Source: Pectobacterium brasiliense
GTDB lineage: Bacteria; Pseudomonadota; Gammaproteobacteria; Enterobacterales; Enterobacteriaceae
DNA length: 64,000 nucleotides
Reading direction: 5' to 3'
Assembly (NCBI RefSeq): GCF_016950255.1
Contig: NZ_JACGFN010000003.1
Location: 248,001 to 312,000 of the forward strand
Both the position numbers and the translations under genes were made by a program. The notes under the pieces were generated by a model that was not told the DNA's origin, did no database searches, and saw only the letters and a program-made list of their open reading frames with translations. Of the stretch, positions 50,001 through 60,280 are shown one piece after another (the stretch's first letter is position 1; the number at the start of each line of letters is the position of its first letter).

Positions 50001-50567
50001 ATGGCGACTTATTCTAGCAACGATTTCCGTTCCGGTCTTAAAATCATATTCGAAGGCGAACCGTATGCCGTCGAATCCAGTGAGTTTGTTAAGCCGGGTA
50101 AAGGCCAGGCTTTTGCTCGCGTAAAAATGCGTCGCCTGTTGACGGGCTCTCGCGTTGAAAAAACCTTCAAGTCTACCGATTCTGCAGAAGGCGCAGACGT
50201 CGTTGATACCAACATGAACTACCTGTACAACGACGGTGAGTTCTACCACTTCATGCACCCTGAGACGTTTGAACAGCATCAGGTTGAAGAGAAGACCGTT
50301 GGTGAGGCTGCAAAATGGCTGCAAGACAACGCCGAATGTATCATTACCCTGTGGGATGGTCGTCCTATCGCTGTTCAGCCACCGAATTTCATCGAAGCTG
50401 AAATCACCGATACCGATCCAGGCTTGAAAGGCGACACTGCCGGTACTGGCGGTAAGCCAGCAACGCTGAGCACTGGTGCAGTCGTTAAAGTGCCATTGTT
50501 CGTGCAGATCGGCGAAGTTGTCAAAGTTGACACCCGCTCTGGCGAATACGTATCACGCGTTAAGTAA
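50001..50567 (+). CDS. efp: Translation elongation factor P
   Basis: EF-P relieves ribosome stalling at polyproline stretches. The 188-residue protein has three beta-barrel domains. Lys34, in the loop [12 protein letters not shown], is the site where EpmA adds beta-lysine, and flanking residues (Pro32, Gly33, Gly35) fit the substrate consensus. The C-terminal domain carries the signature [26 protein letters not shown] site precedes the ATG. A terminator follows 11 bp after the stop. Confidence 0.98.
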   Translation: MATYSSNDFRSGLKIIFEGEPYAVESSEFVKPGKGQAFARVKMRRLLTGSRVEKTFKSTDSAEGADVVDTNMNYLYNDGEFYHFMHPETFEQHQVEEKTVGEAAKWLQDNAECIITLWDGRPIAVQPPNFIEAEITDTDPGLKGDTAGTGGKPATLSTGAVVKVPLFVQIGEVVKVDTRSGEYVSRVK

Positions 50568-50578
50568 TTAATGCGAAG

Positions 50579-50608
50579 AAGGTCGCCTTCTGTGAGGGCG
50601 GCCTTTTT
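50579..50608 (+). terminator. Intrinsic terminator after efp
   Basis: AAGGTCGCC (50579-50587) pairs with GGCGGCCTT (50597-50605) with one G-T wobble, then TTT. Located 11 bp after the efp stop codon. Confidence 0.88.
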
Positions 50609-50750
50609 AATTCATTTTTTCTCATTCAAGTCTCTCCCCTGTTTTGCTCCTCATCCGAAAAAACCTCCACAAGAATTAAAATTGGCTACGCTTAAAAAGC
50701 AGTTACTTTCGTACCGTTGAAATCCTACTCTCATAAAGAAGGAATCGAGT

Positions 50751-50882
50751 ATGTTGAAGAAAGCTTTTGTTGCCATTTTCTCTCTGGTTATTCTCTCTGC
50801 GGTGGTTGGGTGTAATACCACCCGCGGCGTTGGGCAAGATGTTGAAGCGGGTGGGAAGGCTATTCAGCGCAGCGCCCAATAG
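50751..50882 (+). CDS. ecnB: Entericidin-family lipoprotein
   Basis: A 43-codon gene with AAGGA upstream. The product starts MLKKAFVAIFSLVILSAVVG and has the lipobox VVGC with Cys21, then the entericidin signature NTTRGVGQDVEAGGKAIQ. Entericidins are small cell-envelope lipoproteins; in E. coli EcnA and EcnB form an antidote/toxin-like pair. Only one copy is present here and no ecnR; the length lies between EcnA and EcnB, so the B assignment is by overall similarity only. It sits between efp and a decayed gene, as in the E. coli order efp-ecnAB. Confidence 0.85.
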   Translation: MLKKAFVAIFSLVILSAVVGCNTTRGVGQDVEAGGKAIQRSAQ

Positions 50883-50920
50883 CCCAACGTGGGAAATAAG
50901 TCGTAATAACGTTTCCGAGT

Positions 50921-50951
50921 GGAAGAAAATGCCGCGATGGTGTTTTCTTCC
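50921..50951. other. Hairpin after the entericidin gene
   Basis: GGAAGAAAA (50921-50929) can pair with TTTTCTTCC (50943-50951). No separate U-run follows, so its role as terminator is doubtful. An outer inverted pair TCCGAGTG (50914-50921) and CACTCGGA (50979-50986) reaches the ribosome binding site of the downstream pseudogene. Confidence 0.4.
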
Positions 50952-50992
50952 TCACGGCGGGATGACGTGAAAGTGAATCACTCGGAGAGGTA

Positions 50993-51377
50993 ATGATATC
51001 GCCTCTTTTCATTACTGTCGGCATGCTGACGTTGAGCAATATATTTATGACGTTCGCCTGGTACGGGCATTTACGCTATTTCAGCGGCCGTATCTGGATA
51101 ATTGAACAGCCGGAGTATTGTATTATCTGAATGCTTTTTGCAGGTATCTGCAAATCGGATTAGCTATCAGCTCGCCTGTGCCGGAATAGTGAAAATATTG
51201 CTGGACGCGATCGGTCTTTCCTTGTTTATTCCTTTTTCCATGTTCATGTTAAAAGCACTGCTTCGAACCGATTATATTTGTCTGCTGGGTGCCGTTTTCT
51301 TTCTGTTTTGCGTTAAATGCTCCGCGATAAGCTTAGGGGATAACCCAGCGGTTATCCCTGTGTCGCGGTCAATATAA
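50993..51377 (+). pseudogene. Frameshifted DUF486 (DMT-type) membrane protein gene
   Basis: A good GGAGAGG precedes ATG 50993. The first frame encodes MISPLFITVGMLTLSNIFMT and then FAWYGHLRYFSGRIWI, typical of small four-TM DUF486 proteins, but stops at 51130. The homology continues in another frame from about 51100: ECFLQVSANRISYQ, LSLFIPFSMFMLKALLRTDY, and LLGAVFFLFC, ending TAA 51375-51377. The join needs a frameshift and probably a few lost codons, and the segment between TDY and LLGAV is shortened compared with the family. The gene looks recently inactivated. A sequencing error would explain the shift but not the small gaps. Confidence 0.78.
51337..51358. repeat. 9-bp inverted repeat after the DUF486 remnant
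   Basis: GGGATAACC (51337-51345), loop CAGC, GGTTATCCC (51350-51358), perfect stem. It lies in the last codons of the second frame, beyond where the DUF486 fold should end. It may be a terminator between this gene and the convergent blc, but no U-run is present. Confidence 0.6.
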
Positions 51378-51382
51378 TCAGA

Positions 51383-51967
51383 TTACTGATTGACCCAGAT
51401 AAGCGCCTCTGTCGGGAAGCCGTAGCGTTTGGCCGTGGCGACCAGTTTGTCGCGTGTCGCAGCATCCAACGTTGGTGTGCGTGAGAGAATCCACAGGTAG
51501 TCGCGGTTCGGCCCGCAAATCAGGGCGTAGCGGTAGTCGTCGTCCAGTTCAACAATGTTGTAGCCGCCATAGAACGGCCCGAAGAACGACACTTTTAGCG
51601 CGCCACGCTGAGGCGAACCCGTGAAATACGCTTTCCCGATGCTTTCTTTCCATTCTTGTTTTTCGACGTTAAAGCCACGATTGATCACCTTGATACCACC
51701 GTCATCCCTTGGGCTATAGGTTGCCGTCACGCGTTCCATATTGCGCTCAAAACGGTGGTCGAGGCGGGCGATCTCATACCATGTGCCGAGGTAACGATTG
51801 ACGTCAAAATTTTCCACGACGGTGACGTTATCGGGCGGCGTCACGCTACAGGCGACAGAAAAGAGCGCTATCAGCGCGGCAATGCAGGCTTTCCCACGTC
51901 GTCTGATTGTGAAGAAAAGGCTTTTGAATAACGTGGTATTAAAGCGAATAGCGTTAAAGGGCATCAT
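51383..51967 (-). CDS. blc: Outer membrane lipocalin lipoprotein Blc
   Basis: A bacterial lipocalin that binds lysophospholipids and other hydrophobic ligands at the outer membrane. The product of 194 residues has the lipocalin motif YLGTWYEIARLDHRFE, FFGPFYGGYN, and the C-terminal YLWILSRTPTL. The lipobox FSVAC (Cys40) is preceded by an unusually long N-terminal stretch of about 20 residues before the hydrophobic segment; no internal start codon shortens it. The two tandem ATGs (51967, 51964) lack a strong binding site. In E. coli ampC lies between frdD and blc, but not here. Confidence 0.93.
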   Translation of the reverse strand: MMPFNAIRFNTTLFKSLFFTIRRRGKACIAALIALFSVACSVTPPDNVTVVENFDVNRYLGTWYEIARLDHRFERNMERVTATYSPRDDGGIKVINRGFNVEKQEWKESIGKAYFTGSPQRGALKVSFFGPFYGGYNIVELDDDYRYALICGPNRDYLWILSRTPTLDAATRDKLVATAKRYGFPTEALIWVNQ

Positions 51968-52035
51968 ATTGACATCTCATCGTTTTCATCTTTGTTCCAG
52001 TGTAGACGATGGACGTGGTCAGGCGGGGAAATAAT

Positions 52036-52064
52036 ACGGCCTGCGACGATCTCGTGCAGGCCGT
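52036..52064 (-). terminator. Terminator of the frd operon
   Basis: ACGGCCTGC (52036-52044) and GCAGGCCGT (52056-52064) form a 9-bp stem. On the minus strand it is followed by ATTATTT and lies 27 bp after the frdD stop, so it likely ends frdABCD. Confidence 0.75.
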
Positions 52065-52090
52065 TAGGTACAAATTTACAGATGTTACCT

Positions 52091-52857
<767 letters not shown>

Positions 52858-52870
52858 CATTGTCCCTCCC

Positions 52871-53608
52871 TTATTGTGGTTTCAGCATGGCGATCATGAA
52901 GTCTTTCGCGCTTTCGACTTTGCCTTGCTGGATGGCAGCGGCAGGATCGACGTGCTTCGGACACACTTCTGAGCAGTAGCCCACAAACGTACAGGTCCAG
53001 ACTCCGTTATTTCCGTTCAACTGCGCCATACGCTCTTTCTTGCCGTGATCGCGGTTGTCCAGGTTATAACGGTGCGCCAGCGTAATTGCCGCCGGACCGA
53101 TGAACTCAGGGTTCAGGCCGAACTGTGGGCATGCCGCATAGCACAGGCCACAGTTAATGCAGCCGGAGAACTGGTGATACTTCGCCATTTGCGCCGGAGT
53201 CTGCTTGTTTGGGCCGTCAGCAGGTTTACGATCGTTGCCGATGATGTACGGCTTGATGGCTTCCAGACTCTCGATAAAGTGGGTCATATCGACCACTAAA
53301 TCGCGCTCGATGGGGAAGTTGCCCAGCGCTTCGACCTTCAGACCGTTCGTGTATTCACGCAGAAAGGTTTTACAGGCCAGTTTAGGGACGTTATTCACCA
53401 TCATGCCGCAGGAGCCACAGATCGCCATACGGCAGGACCAGCGGTAGGAGAGGTCCGGTGCCAGGTTATCTTTGATATAACCCAGCGCATCCAGTAGGGA
53501 CGTCTGCGTGTTGTACGGGACATCGAACGTCTCAAAATACGGTTCGCTGTCCTGTTCAGGGTTATAGCGCATGACTTCCATTTTCAGGGTTTTGATCATC
53601 TCAGCCAT
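52871..53608 (-). CDS. frdB: Fumarate reductase iron-sulfur subunit
   Basis: FrdB passes electrons from the membrane quinol site to FrdA. The start at 53608 ([20 protein letters not shown]) gives 245 residues and overlaps the frdA end by 8 bp. Cysteine motifs define three clusters: [13 protein letters not shown] with a later Cys in KLACKTF ([2Fe-2S]), and [12 protein letters not shown] plus [16 protein letters not shown] ([4Fe-4S] and [3Fe-4S]). All ligands are in place. Confidence 0.98.
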   Translation of the reverse strand: MAEMIKTLKMEVMRYNPEQDSEPYFETFDVPYNTQTSLLDALGYIKDNLAPDLSYRWSCRMAICGSCGMMVNNVPKLACKTFLREYTNGLKVEALGNFPIERDLVVDMTHFIESLEAIKPYIIGNDRKPADGPNKQTPAQMAKYHQFSGCINCGLCYAACPQFGLNPEFIGPAAITLAHRYNLDNRDHGKKERMAQLNGNNGVWTCTFVGYCSEVCPKHVDPAAAIQQGKVESAKDFMIAMLKPQ

Positions 53609-55397
53609 TCGCCTGCTCCTTCTTGCTGCCTTCCTGCGTATCACCTTCTGCACCGTATACGCGTTTGGCCGGTGGAAGTTTGGTAATCTTCACATCGCTA
53701 TACTCCAGACGAGGTGCGCCTTCTGGGTTATAGAACGCCAGCGTATGCTTCAGGAAGTTAACGTCATCACGTTCGGTGCAACCGTCATCCAGACGCTGGT
53801 GGGCACCTCGAGATTCTTTACGGTTGATTGCCGAGTGCGCCATACATTCCGCAACATCCAGGCTATGGCCCAGCTCAACGGTGTACAGCAGGTCGGTATT
53901 GAATACGCTGGAGCGGTCGGTGATTTTCACGCGTTTGAAGCGTTCTTTCAGCTCTGCCATCTTATCGACGGTTTTCTGCATCAGATCGGTGGTGCGGTAA
54001 ATGCCGCAGCCTTCTTCCATCGACATGCCCATTTCGTCGCGGATTTTCGCCCAGCTTTCGGTACCTTCCTGATTCATCAGGTCATGCAGACGCTGTTCGA
54101 TGTCGCGGGTTTGTGCATCCAGCGCCGTGCCGTTGGCCGGTGCCGCCGCCTGTGCGCGCTGTACGGCGTGTTCGCCCGCAACGCGACCGAAGACCACCAG
54201 TTCGGCCAGCGAGTTGGAACCGAGACGGTTCGCACCGTGCAGACCAACCGAGGAACATTCGCCGACGGCGAACAGACCCTTGATGCGGGTTTCGCAGTTT
54301 TGATCGGTTTCAATGCCGCCCATCGTGTAGTGCGCGGTAGGACGGATAGGAATCGGCTCTTTCACCGGATCGACACCGACATAGGCTTTTGCCAGTTCGC
54401 AGATGAACGGCAGACGTTCCTGAAGTTTCTTCTCGCCGAGGTGGCGCAGATCGAGGTAAACCACATCGCCCAACGGCGTTGAGACGGTGCGGCCTGCGCG
54501 CCATTCGTGCCAGAACGCCTGCGAGACTTTATCGCGCGGCCCCAGCTCCATGTATTTGTTTTTCGGCTCGCCAAGCGGCGTTTCCGGGCCCATGCCGTAG
54601 TCTTGCAGGTAACGGTAGCCGTCTTTGTTGACCATGATGCCGCCTTCGCCGCGACAGCCTTCGGTCATCAGGATACCGGAGCCGGGCAAGCCGGTCGGGT
54701 GATATTGAACGAATTCCATATCACGCAGCGGGACGCCGTGGCGGAACGCCATGCCCATGCCGTCACCTGTGACGATGCCGCCGTTGGTGTTGTAACGGTA
54801 CACGCGGCCTGCGCCACCTGTCGCCAGCACCACGGCGTTAGCACGGATCTGAATCAGCGAACCTTCCATCATATTGATGGCAACAAGACCGCGCGCTTGT
54901 CCGTCATCGACCAGAACATCGAGGACAAAGTGCTCGTCGAAGCGTTGAATTTGCGGATATTTAAGGGAAGTTTGGAACAGGGTATGCAGCATGTGGAAGC
55001 CGGTTTTATCGGCGGCAAACCAGGTGCGTTCGATCTTCATTCCGCCAAAGCGGCGAACGTTGACAGAACCATCCGGTTTACGGCTCCAGGGGCAGCCCCA
55101 CTGTTCCAGTTGAATCATCTCTTCCGGGCAGTGTTTGACGAAGTGCTCAACCACGTCTTGTTCACACAGCCAGTCGCCACCCGATACGGTGTCGTTGAAG
55201 TGATAATCGAAGCTATCGTGTTCCTGAGTCACTGCTGCTGACCCACCTTCTGCCGCCACGGTATGGCTACGCATTGGGTAGACTTTTGAGATCAGCGCAA
55301 TTTTCAGTTGAGGGTTGGCTTCTGCGGCAGCAATTGCCGCTCGTAGGCCAGCTCCCCCGGCCCCGATAATGGCCAAATCGGCATTAAAGGTTTGCAA
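53601..55397 (-). CDS. frdA: Fumarate reductase flavoprotein subunit
   Basis: FrdA holds covalently bound FAD and reduces fumarate to succinate during anaerobic respiration. The 598-residue product starts with TTG at 55397 after GGAGGA ([20 protein letters not shown], Rossmann FAD motif). His45 in [10 protein letters not shown] is the FAD attachment site; active-site motifs include [14 protein letters not shown] and the capping-domain arginine region. It is the first gene of frdABCD, transcribed leftward. I could not find a convincing FNR site upstream, only a half site TTGAT near 55486. Confidence 0.98.
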   Translation of the reverse strand: MQTFNADLAIIGAGGAGLRAAIAAAEANPQLKIALISKVYPMRSHTVAAEGGSAAVTQEHDSFDYHFNDTVSGGDWLCEQDVVEHFVKHCPEEMIQLEQWGCPWSRKPDGSVNVRRFGGMKIERTWFAADKTGFHMLHTLFQTSLKYPQIQRFDEHFVLDVLVDDGQARGLVAINMMEGSLIQIRANAVVLATGGAGRVYRYNTNGGIVTGDGMGMAFRHGVPLRDMEFVQYHPTGLPGSGILMTEGCRGEGGIMVNKDGYRYLQDYGMGPETPLGEPKNKYMELGPRDKVSQAFWHEWRAGRTVSTPLGDVVYLDLRHLGEKKLQERLPFICELAKAYVGVDPVKEPIPIRPTAHYTMGGIETDQNCETRIKGLFAVGECSSVGLHGANRLGSNSLAELVVFGRVAGEHAVQRAQAAAPANGTALDAQTRDIEQRLHDLMNQEGTESWAKIRDEMGMSMEEGCGIYRTTDLMQKTVDKMAELKERFKRVKITDRSSVFNTDLLYTVELGHSLDVAECMAHSAINRKESRGAHQRLDDGCTERDDVNFLKHTLAFYNPEGAPRLEYSDVKITKLPPAKRVYGAEGDTQEGSKKEQANG

Positions 55398-55871
55398 TGC
55401 ATTCCTCCAGTTACTTAAGTTAATTAAGTTAAAATAAAAAAATAATATCTATTCGTTTCTGTCTTTATATCCGAGCTTAATATCAAACCCGCTGAAAATT
55501 ATGTGATAGATGTATAAAGAATAGATAAACCTATAATTTTTGTGTGGGAATGATTATACCGAATTATGGGTAGATGAAATTTGATGTGATCCTGCATTTT
55601 GTGGTTTTTTCAGCAGGCTGCGTATTTATTGATAAAAACGTGATCGAAAGGCTTATTTAGCGGGAAATGATGCTTTTATTTCTTTAATAACCCTTTTGAG
55701 GTGGATATAAGAAAATGATCCACTGGATATAATTTACGGCGACTATCCTGATTGCTCCCTCTTGGAGGGTAGAGCATGTATTGCTGAAAAGCGAGTCTGG
55801 CCTTTTTTCCGCTGGAAATTTGGGCTGATGCGGGTAGACTGCACCCCCTGTTTGACTTTGGAGTAAGAACC
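55398..55871. other. AT-rich intergenic region between frdA and epmA
   Basis: These 474 bp separate the divergent frdA and epmA genes and must hold both promoters. The first 300 bp are strongly AT-rich. No open reading frame with a binding site is credible. A TTGAT half site is seen on the minus strand (55482-55486), but a full FNR palindrome is not apparent. Closer to epmA the sequence is GC-balanced and I see no clear sigma-70 pair. Confidence 0.5.
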
Positions 55872-56849
55872 ATGAGCGAGACGACAAGTTGGCAACCTAG
55901 TGCTTCTGTCGCTAATTTGTTGAAACGAGCGTCGATCATTGCTGCTGTCCGACGTTTCTTCACCGATCGTGGTGTACTGGAGGTCGAAACGCCCGCGATG
56001 AGCCAGGCGACGGTAACGGATATTTTCTTATACCCGTTCCAGACCCGCTTCGTTGGCCCCGGTGCTGCGGACGGCATGACGCTGTATTTGATGACCAGCC
56101 CGGAATACCACATGAAGCGGCTGCTGGCCGCCGGTAGCGGACCGATCTTTCAGCTGTGTCGTAGTTTCCGCAATGAAGAATCAGGCCGACACCACAATCC
56201 AGAATTCACTATGCTGGAATGGTATCGCCCTCACTATGATATGTACCGCCTGATGAATGAGGTCGATGACCTGTTGCAGCAGGTACTGGATTGTGAAAGC
56301 GCCGAAATGCTCTCCTATCAGCAGGCGTTTTTACGCCATCTGGAGATCGACCCTCTGTCTGTTGATAAAGCGCAACTGCGCGAAGCAGCAGAAAAACTCG
56401 GGCTGGGCGATATCGCCTGCCGTGAAGACGATCGCGATTCGCTGGTGCAGATGCTGTTCACCTTTGGCGTTGAACCGCATATCGGACGCGACAAACCGGC
56501 GTTTGTCTATCATTTCCCGGCAACGCAGGCTTCACTGGCCGAGATCAGTTCGGAAGACCATCGTGTCGCCGAACGTTTTGAAGTCTATTTCAAGGGGGTC
56601 GAGCTGGCGAACGGCTTCCGCGAATTGACCGATGCTGATGAGCAACGTCAGCGCTTCGAGCAGGATAACCGCAAGCGTGCCGCACGGGATTTGCCACAGC
56701 AGCCGATTGATGAAAACCTGCTGGCGGCGCTGAAACACGGTCTGCCGGAATGTGCCGGTGTGGCGTTAGGTGTGGATCGTTTGATCATGCTGGCACTGAA
56801 TGCCGAAAGGCTGAGTGATGTGATCGCGTTTTCCGTCGATCGCGCGTAA
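55872..56849 (+). CDS. epmA: EF-P lysyltransferase EpmA
   Basis: EpmA (PoxA/GenX) is a truncated class II lysyl-tRNA synthetase paralogue that attaches (R)-beta-lysine to Lys34 of EF-P. The 325-residue product consists of only the catalytic domain; the N-terminal tRNA-anticodon domain is missing, as in the family. Class II motifs are seen: motif 2 [20 protein letters not shown] and motif 3 [16 protein letters not shown] precedes the ATG. With efp and epmB in the same 8 kb, the whole modification route except the final hydroxylase EpmC is encoded here. Confidence 0.97.
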   Translation: MSETTSWQPSASVANLLKRASIIAAVRRFFTDRGVLEVETPAMSQATVTDIFLYPFQTRFVGPGAADGMTLYLMTSPEYHMKRLLAAGSGPIFQLCRSFRNEESGRHHNPEFTMLEWYRPHYDMYRLMNEVDDLLQQVLDCESAEMLSYQQAFLRHLEIDPLSVDKAQLREAAEKLGLGDIACREDDRDSLVQMLFTFGVEPHIGRDKPAFVYHFPATQASLAEISSEDHRVAERFEVYFKGVELANGFRELTDADEQRQRFEQDNRKRAARDLPQQPIDENLLAALKHGLPECAGVALGVDRLIMLALNAERLSDVIAFSVDRA

Positions 56850-56862
56850 TCCGTTTGAAGTA

Positions 56863-56894
56863 GGGCGGAGCCACATCTGGCCGCCGCCCGTTTT
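56863..56894 (+). terminator. Terminator between epmA and mscM
   Basis: GGGCGG (56863-56868) pairs with CCGCCC (56884-56889), with inner GCC/GGC pairs, followed by GTTTT. The U-run favours ending epmA; the convergent mscM gene ends 6 bp further right. Confidence 0.7.
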
Positions 56895-56900
56895 CCCTTC

Positions 56901-59900
56901 TTATAAGCTGCCCGGCGTCCGCTGCCGTGGCGTCAGCGTTTTTCCACTGCGCGACAGATTGTCCATTTTCACCTGGAACGGTGGGAAAGGAAGCTCCAGA
57001 TTGTGTTTGCGGTAGTTTTCCAGAATCAGCTGATGCAGTTCGTGGCGCAACGGCATACGGTGCCCCATTTCGGCGGCAAAAATACGCAGTTCGAAAATCT
57101 GAAGGCCCTGTTGCAGGTCGACAAGAAAGACTTCCGGTTCCGGCGTATCCAGAATCAGCGAGCAACGTTTTACCGCATCCATCAGCAGTTCAGTCACTTC
57201 CTGGCTGTTCGCATTTGCTGGTGCTGGAACCGTCATCACAACACGCGTGACCGAATCCGACAGCGACCAGTTGATGAACTGCTCGGTGATAAAGGCCTTG
57301 TTCGGCACGATGATCTCTTTGCGATCCCAGTCTGAAATCGTGGTGGCGCGGGTATTAATGCGCATGACACTGCCCGTGAGATCGCGGATTGTGACGGTAT
57401 CGCCAATACGCATGGGTTTTTCAAACAGAATGATCAGACCGGAAATAAAGTTGGCGAAGATTTCCTGCATGCCGAATCCCAATCCCAGGCCGAGAGCGGC
57501 GACGAGCCATTGTAGTTTCGACCATTCGATCCCGATAAGCGAGAAGCCCATCATGCAGCCAATTAACATCAGAATATACTTACTGATCGTGGTAATGGCG
57601 TAGCCGCTGCCCGGTGACAGATCCAGATGTTGCAGGATCGCCAGTTCCAGCAGTGCGGGAAGATTGCGTACCAGCTGCGCAGTAATAATGAAGATCAGAA
57701 TCGCGATCAATACCGATCCCAGCGTAATTGCCTGTACGCTCTCTACGCCTTTAACCGTGCTGGAGACATCCCATAGGCTGATGTTTTCCAGAAAGGCGAA
57801 GGCCGAATGAATCTCCGACCACAGCGCGATCACAGAAACCAAGGCGATTAGCGTCAGGATGGAGCGCACCAACTGCAAGGATTTAGCGCTGATGGCGTCC
57901 AGATCGACGACGGGTTCTTCCACCGCTTCCGAGCTGCTTTCATGGGACGACGCAGACGGCGAGTCTTCTTCACCTTTGGCACGCTGCGCCAGAATTTCCG
58001 AACGTCGCTGTTTGGCGCGGTCGAAGGCGATGCGACGGCGCTGAATCAGCATCCAACGGCGAATAATGTGGTAAACCACCAGCAGGAAGAACCAGATAGA
58101 GACGGAGGTTTCCAGACGGGCTAACAGCGCCTGTGCGGTCGCCAGATAACCGATGCAGGAGGCCAGCGCGGCAACAAGCGGCATGGCGATCAGGATGTTC
58201 CACATCGCCCGGTTAACGGAGTTTTCACCCGAGCCTTCTTTATCCAGATACAGCGGGATGCCCGCGCGCTTTAATCCGGTCGTGACCAGACTCAGCGCCA
58301 TACAGAGCAGGATGAAGCAGAGCCGTCCCAACGTGCTGGAAAACTCGCGATCGTTGAGCTTATCGAACGTAATCAGCGCCATAATCAGCGGCACGATAAA
58401 GGCAATGGAGAGACGATAGTAGCGCATCGCTCTGGCTACGCGCTCCGGCGACCAGCGGAAGTGGACAATGAACAGTCCCTGCGGATGCGAGAATGAGGCG
58501 CTGATCATCACCAGCCACATCAACGGCACGGTGGCAGTCACGCTGTCGCCGATAGCGACGGCAATCGGGTAAGGCCAGGCGTTTTGCAGCCCGTATCCCA
58601 GCGCGGCCCAGAGCACCGGCAGCGGCAGGGCGGTAAGGATAGACCAGAATACGGTACGCAGCGTCAGCATAAAGTGATCGAGCGTGACCTTGCCGACGCG
58701 GCTGCTGGCACGTTCCATAAACGCATGATAGTGACGACGCGAGCTGATACTAAAGCCAACCAGCAGCAGTGCGCCCAGCAGCGGTAGCACGGTTTCCTGA
58801 CTGGTCACCATCATCACCAGCGCGCTACCCAACTGCGTCAGCGTGTCTAATGACAGCAGGCGCGTCAGATCCTGTACCAGTTTGAGCGGATAGGCGAACG
58901 TCACGGGGTCAACATCCGCCACCCAGAACAGATCGCGATGGGCTGCTTCCCGAGTTTCGGTTAGCGCATCCGCCAACTGGTTATTGGCGACTTTAAGCTT
59001 GGTCAGTTCGAGTATCTGTGAATCGCAGCCGGAGATCAGCGAAGTCAGCAGGTCGCGCTGGGTACGCATCTGGTCGGCCAGAATACGTTGCTGTGCACTG
59101 GTCAGCGGATCGCCGTTGTCCTGTTTGGCTTTATCAAGATCCTGCGGTTTGTTGATCAGGTCTTCAAAGTGCAGCCGCTGTACGCGCAACTGCGCCATGT
59201 CGCTATCCAGCAACTGAGGCTTGGGCATTTCCGGCAGGCGGGCGATCTGTGCCCGTAAGGTTTCACCCAATATCGGTGAAACGCCGAGCCACTGTGCCTG
59301 TTCGCGGATGGTGCTCAGCGCCTGACGAACCTGAATGGTGTGTGTGGCAGCCTGACGCTGCTGAGAAGCAATGAGATCCATACGCTGCGCTTGCTGGTTC
59401 AACGCGACGGAGAGCTCGCGGTTAACCTGTAGCTGCTTGCTGATGACGCTAGGCAAATCGCCACTTTGTTCAGCGAGCAGCTCTGTGCGTTCTAATGCCT
59501 GTTCGGCTTCGCGCTGGCGCATATTGTTGAGTCTGCTGCGTAAATCCTGTTGCAGCAGATCCAGCCTGTCGTGGCGCTTTTTATACAGTTCGACACGTAG
59601 CCGGGATAGCTCCTGACGATTGCTGGCTGAAAGCTGTGCCAGCTCCAGTTCGTCCACCCGGCTTTTGCGCAGGGCAGATTCTGCCTGAAGCGCGACGAGC
59701 TGCGCTTGCCCCAGCGGGGTAGCTGGCGTACCGAGAGACTGAATACGGCGTTCCGCATCGCTTTGCATGCGGCTGGCTTCAGTTTGCTGCTGCGGAAGCT
59801 GGCTCAGTGAATCACCGATTTCACGCAGTCGATCCTGCTCCTGCTGGAGCTGGCGAGCCTGTTCCAGCAGTTGGCTACTGGTTTGCAGTAACTGCTGTTC

Positions 59901-60224
59901 AAGATCGTTGCTGGAGAGACTGTCTGAAATAGACGACGGTTTGCCGTCTTCGGCATTAAGCTGGCGACGCAGCTCCTGAACCAATTTGGGGAAATCATCA
60001 ATAACGCGCTGATACTGTGTGGCGCGCTCTAGTGACTCTTTGCGATCTTGCAGGGTATTCAGTGCAGCCTGATATTCCTCAATGATTTTCGCCTGATCGG
60101 CTGCACCTTTGTTGGCTTCCGCCTGCTGCAGTTGCTGGCGTAACTGCGCCTCATTGGGCGCAGTGGCAGCCAACGCGGCAGTTGATAATAAACATCCCAA
60201 AAGAAAAGTCAGAATCAGACGCAC
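56901..60224 (-). CDS. mscM: Miniconductance mechanosensitive channel MscM (YjeP)
   Basis: A large MscS-family channel protecting against mild hypo-osmotic shock. The GTG at 60224 after AAAGGT gives 1107 residues, equal to E. coli (MRLILTFLLGCLLSTAALAA, a cleavable signal peptide); a further nine codons from 60251 are not needed. A long periplasmic coiled-coil region (about residues 25-460, rich in Gln/Arg/Glu) is followed by about 11 membrane segments and the C-terminal MscS core with GLGLGFGMQEIFANFISGL, then the beta domain around PMRIGDTVTIRDLTG. It lies downstream of psd in the same direction. Confidence 0.97.
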   Translation of the reverse strand: MRLILTFLLGCLLSTAALAATAPNEAQLRQQLQQAEANKGAADQAKIIEEYQAALNTLQDRKESLERATQYQRVIDDFPKLVQELRRQLNAEDGKPSSISDSLSSNDLEQQLLQTSSQLLEQARQLQQEQDRLREIGDSLSQLPQQQTEASRMQSDAERRIQSLGTPATPLGQAQLVALQAESALRKSRVDELELAQLSASNRQELSRLRVELYKKRHDRLDLLQQDLRSRLNNMRQREAEQALERTELLAEQSGDLPSVISKQLQVNRELSVALNQQAQRMDLIASQQRQAATHTIQVRQALSTIREQAQWLGVSPILGETLRAQIARLPEMPKPQLLDSDMAQLRVQRLHFEDLINKPQDLDKAKQDNGDPLTSAQQRILADQMRTQRDLLTSLISGCDSQILELTKLKVANNQLADALTETREAAHRDLFWVADVDPVTFAYPLKLVQDLTRLLSLDTLTQLGSALVMMVTSQETVLPLLGALLLVGFSISSRRHYHAFMERASSRVGKVTLDHFMLTLRTVFWSILTALPLPVLWAALGYGLQNAWPYPIAVAIGDSVTATVPLMWLVMISASFSHPQGLFIVHFRWSPERVARAMRYYRLSIAFIVPLIMALITFDKLNDREFSSTLGRLCFILLCMALSLVTTGLKRAGIPLYLDKEGSGENSVNRAMWNILIAMPLVAALASCIGYLATAQALLARLETSVSIWFFLLVVYHIIRRWMLIQRRRIAFDRAKQRRSEILAQRAKGEEDSPSASSHESSSEAVEEPVVDLDAISAKSLQLVRSILTLIALVSVIALWSEIHSAFAFLENISLWDVSSTVKGVESVQAITLGSVLIAILIFIITAQLVRNLPALLELAILQHLDLSPGSGYAITTISKYILMLIGCMMGFSLIGIEWSKLQWLVAALGLGLGFGMQEIFANFISGLIILFEKPMRIGDTVTIRDLTGSVMRINTRATTISDWDRKEIIVPNKAFITEQFINWSLSDSVTRVVMTVPAPANANSQEVTELLMDAVKRCSLILDTPEPEVFLVDLQQGLQIFELRIFAAEMGHRMPLRHELHQLILENYRKHNLELPFPPFQVKMDNLSRSGKTLTPRQRTPGSL

Positions 60225-60280
60225 GTTAGCTACCTTTATTACAAACAACACTCTTACAAGTGACTAAAGTTGGACGTTAT

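Noticed and set aside
55560..55660. FNR or CRP binding site upstream of frdA
   Set aside because: TTGAT-like and TGTGA-like half sites occur, but none pairs with a second half at the right spacing.
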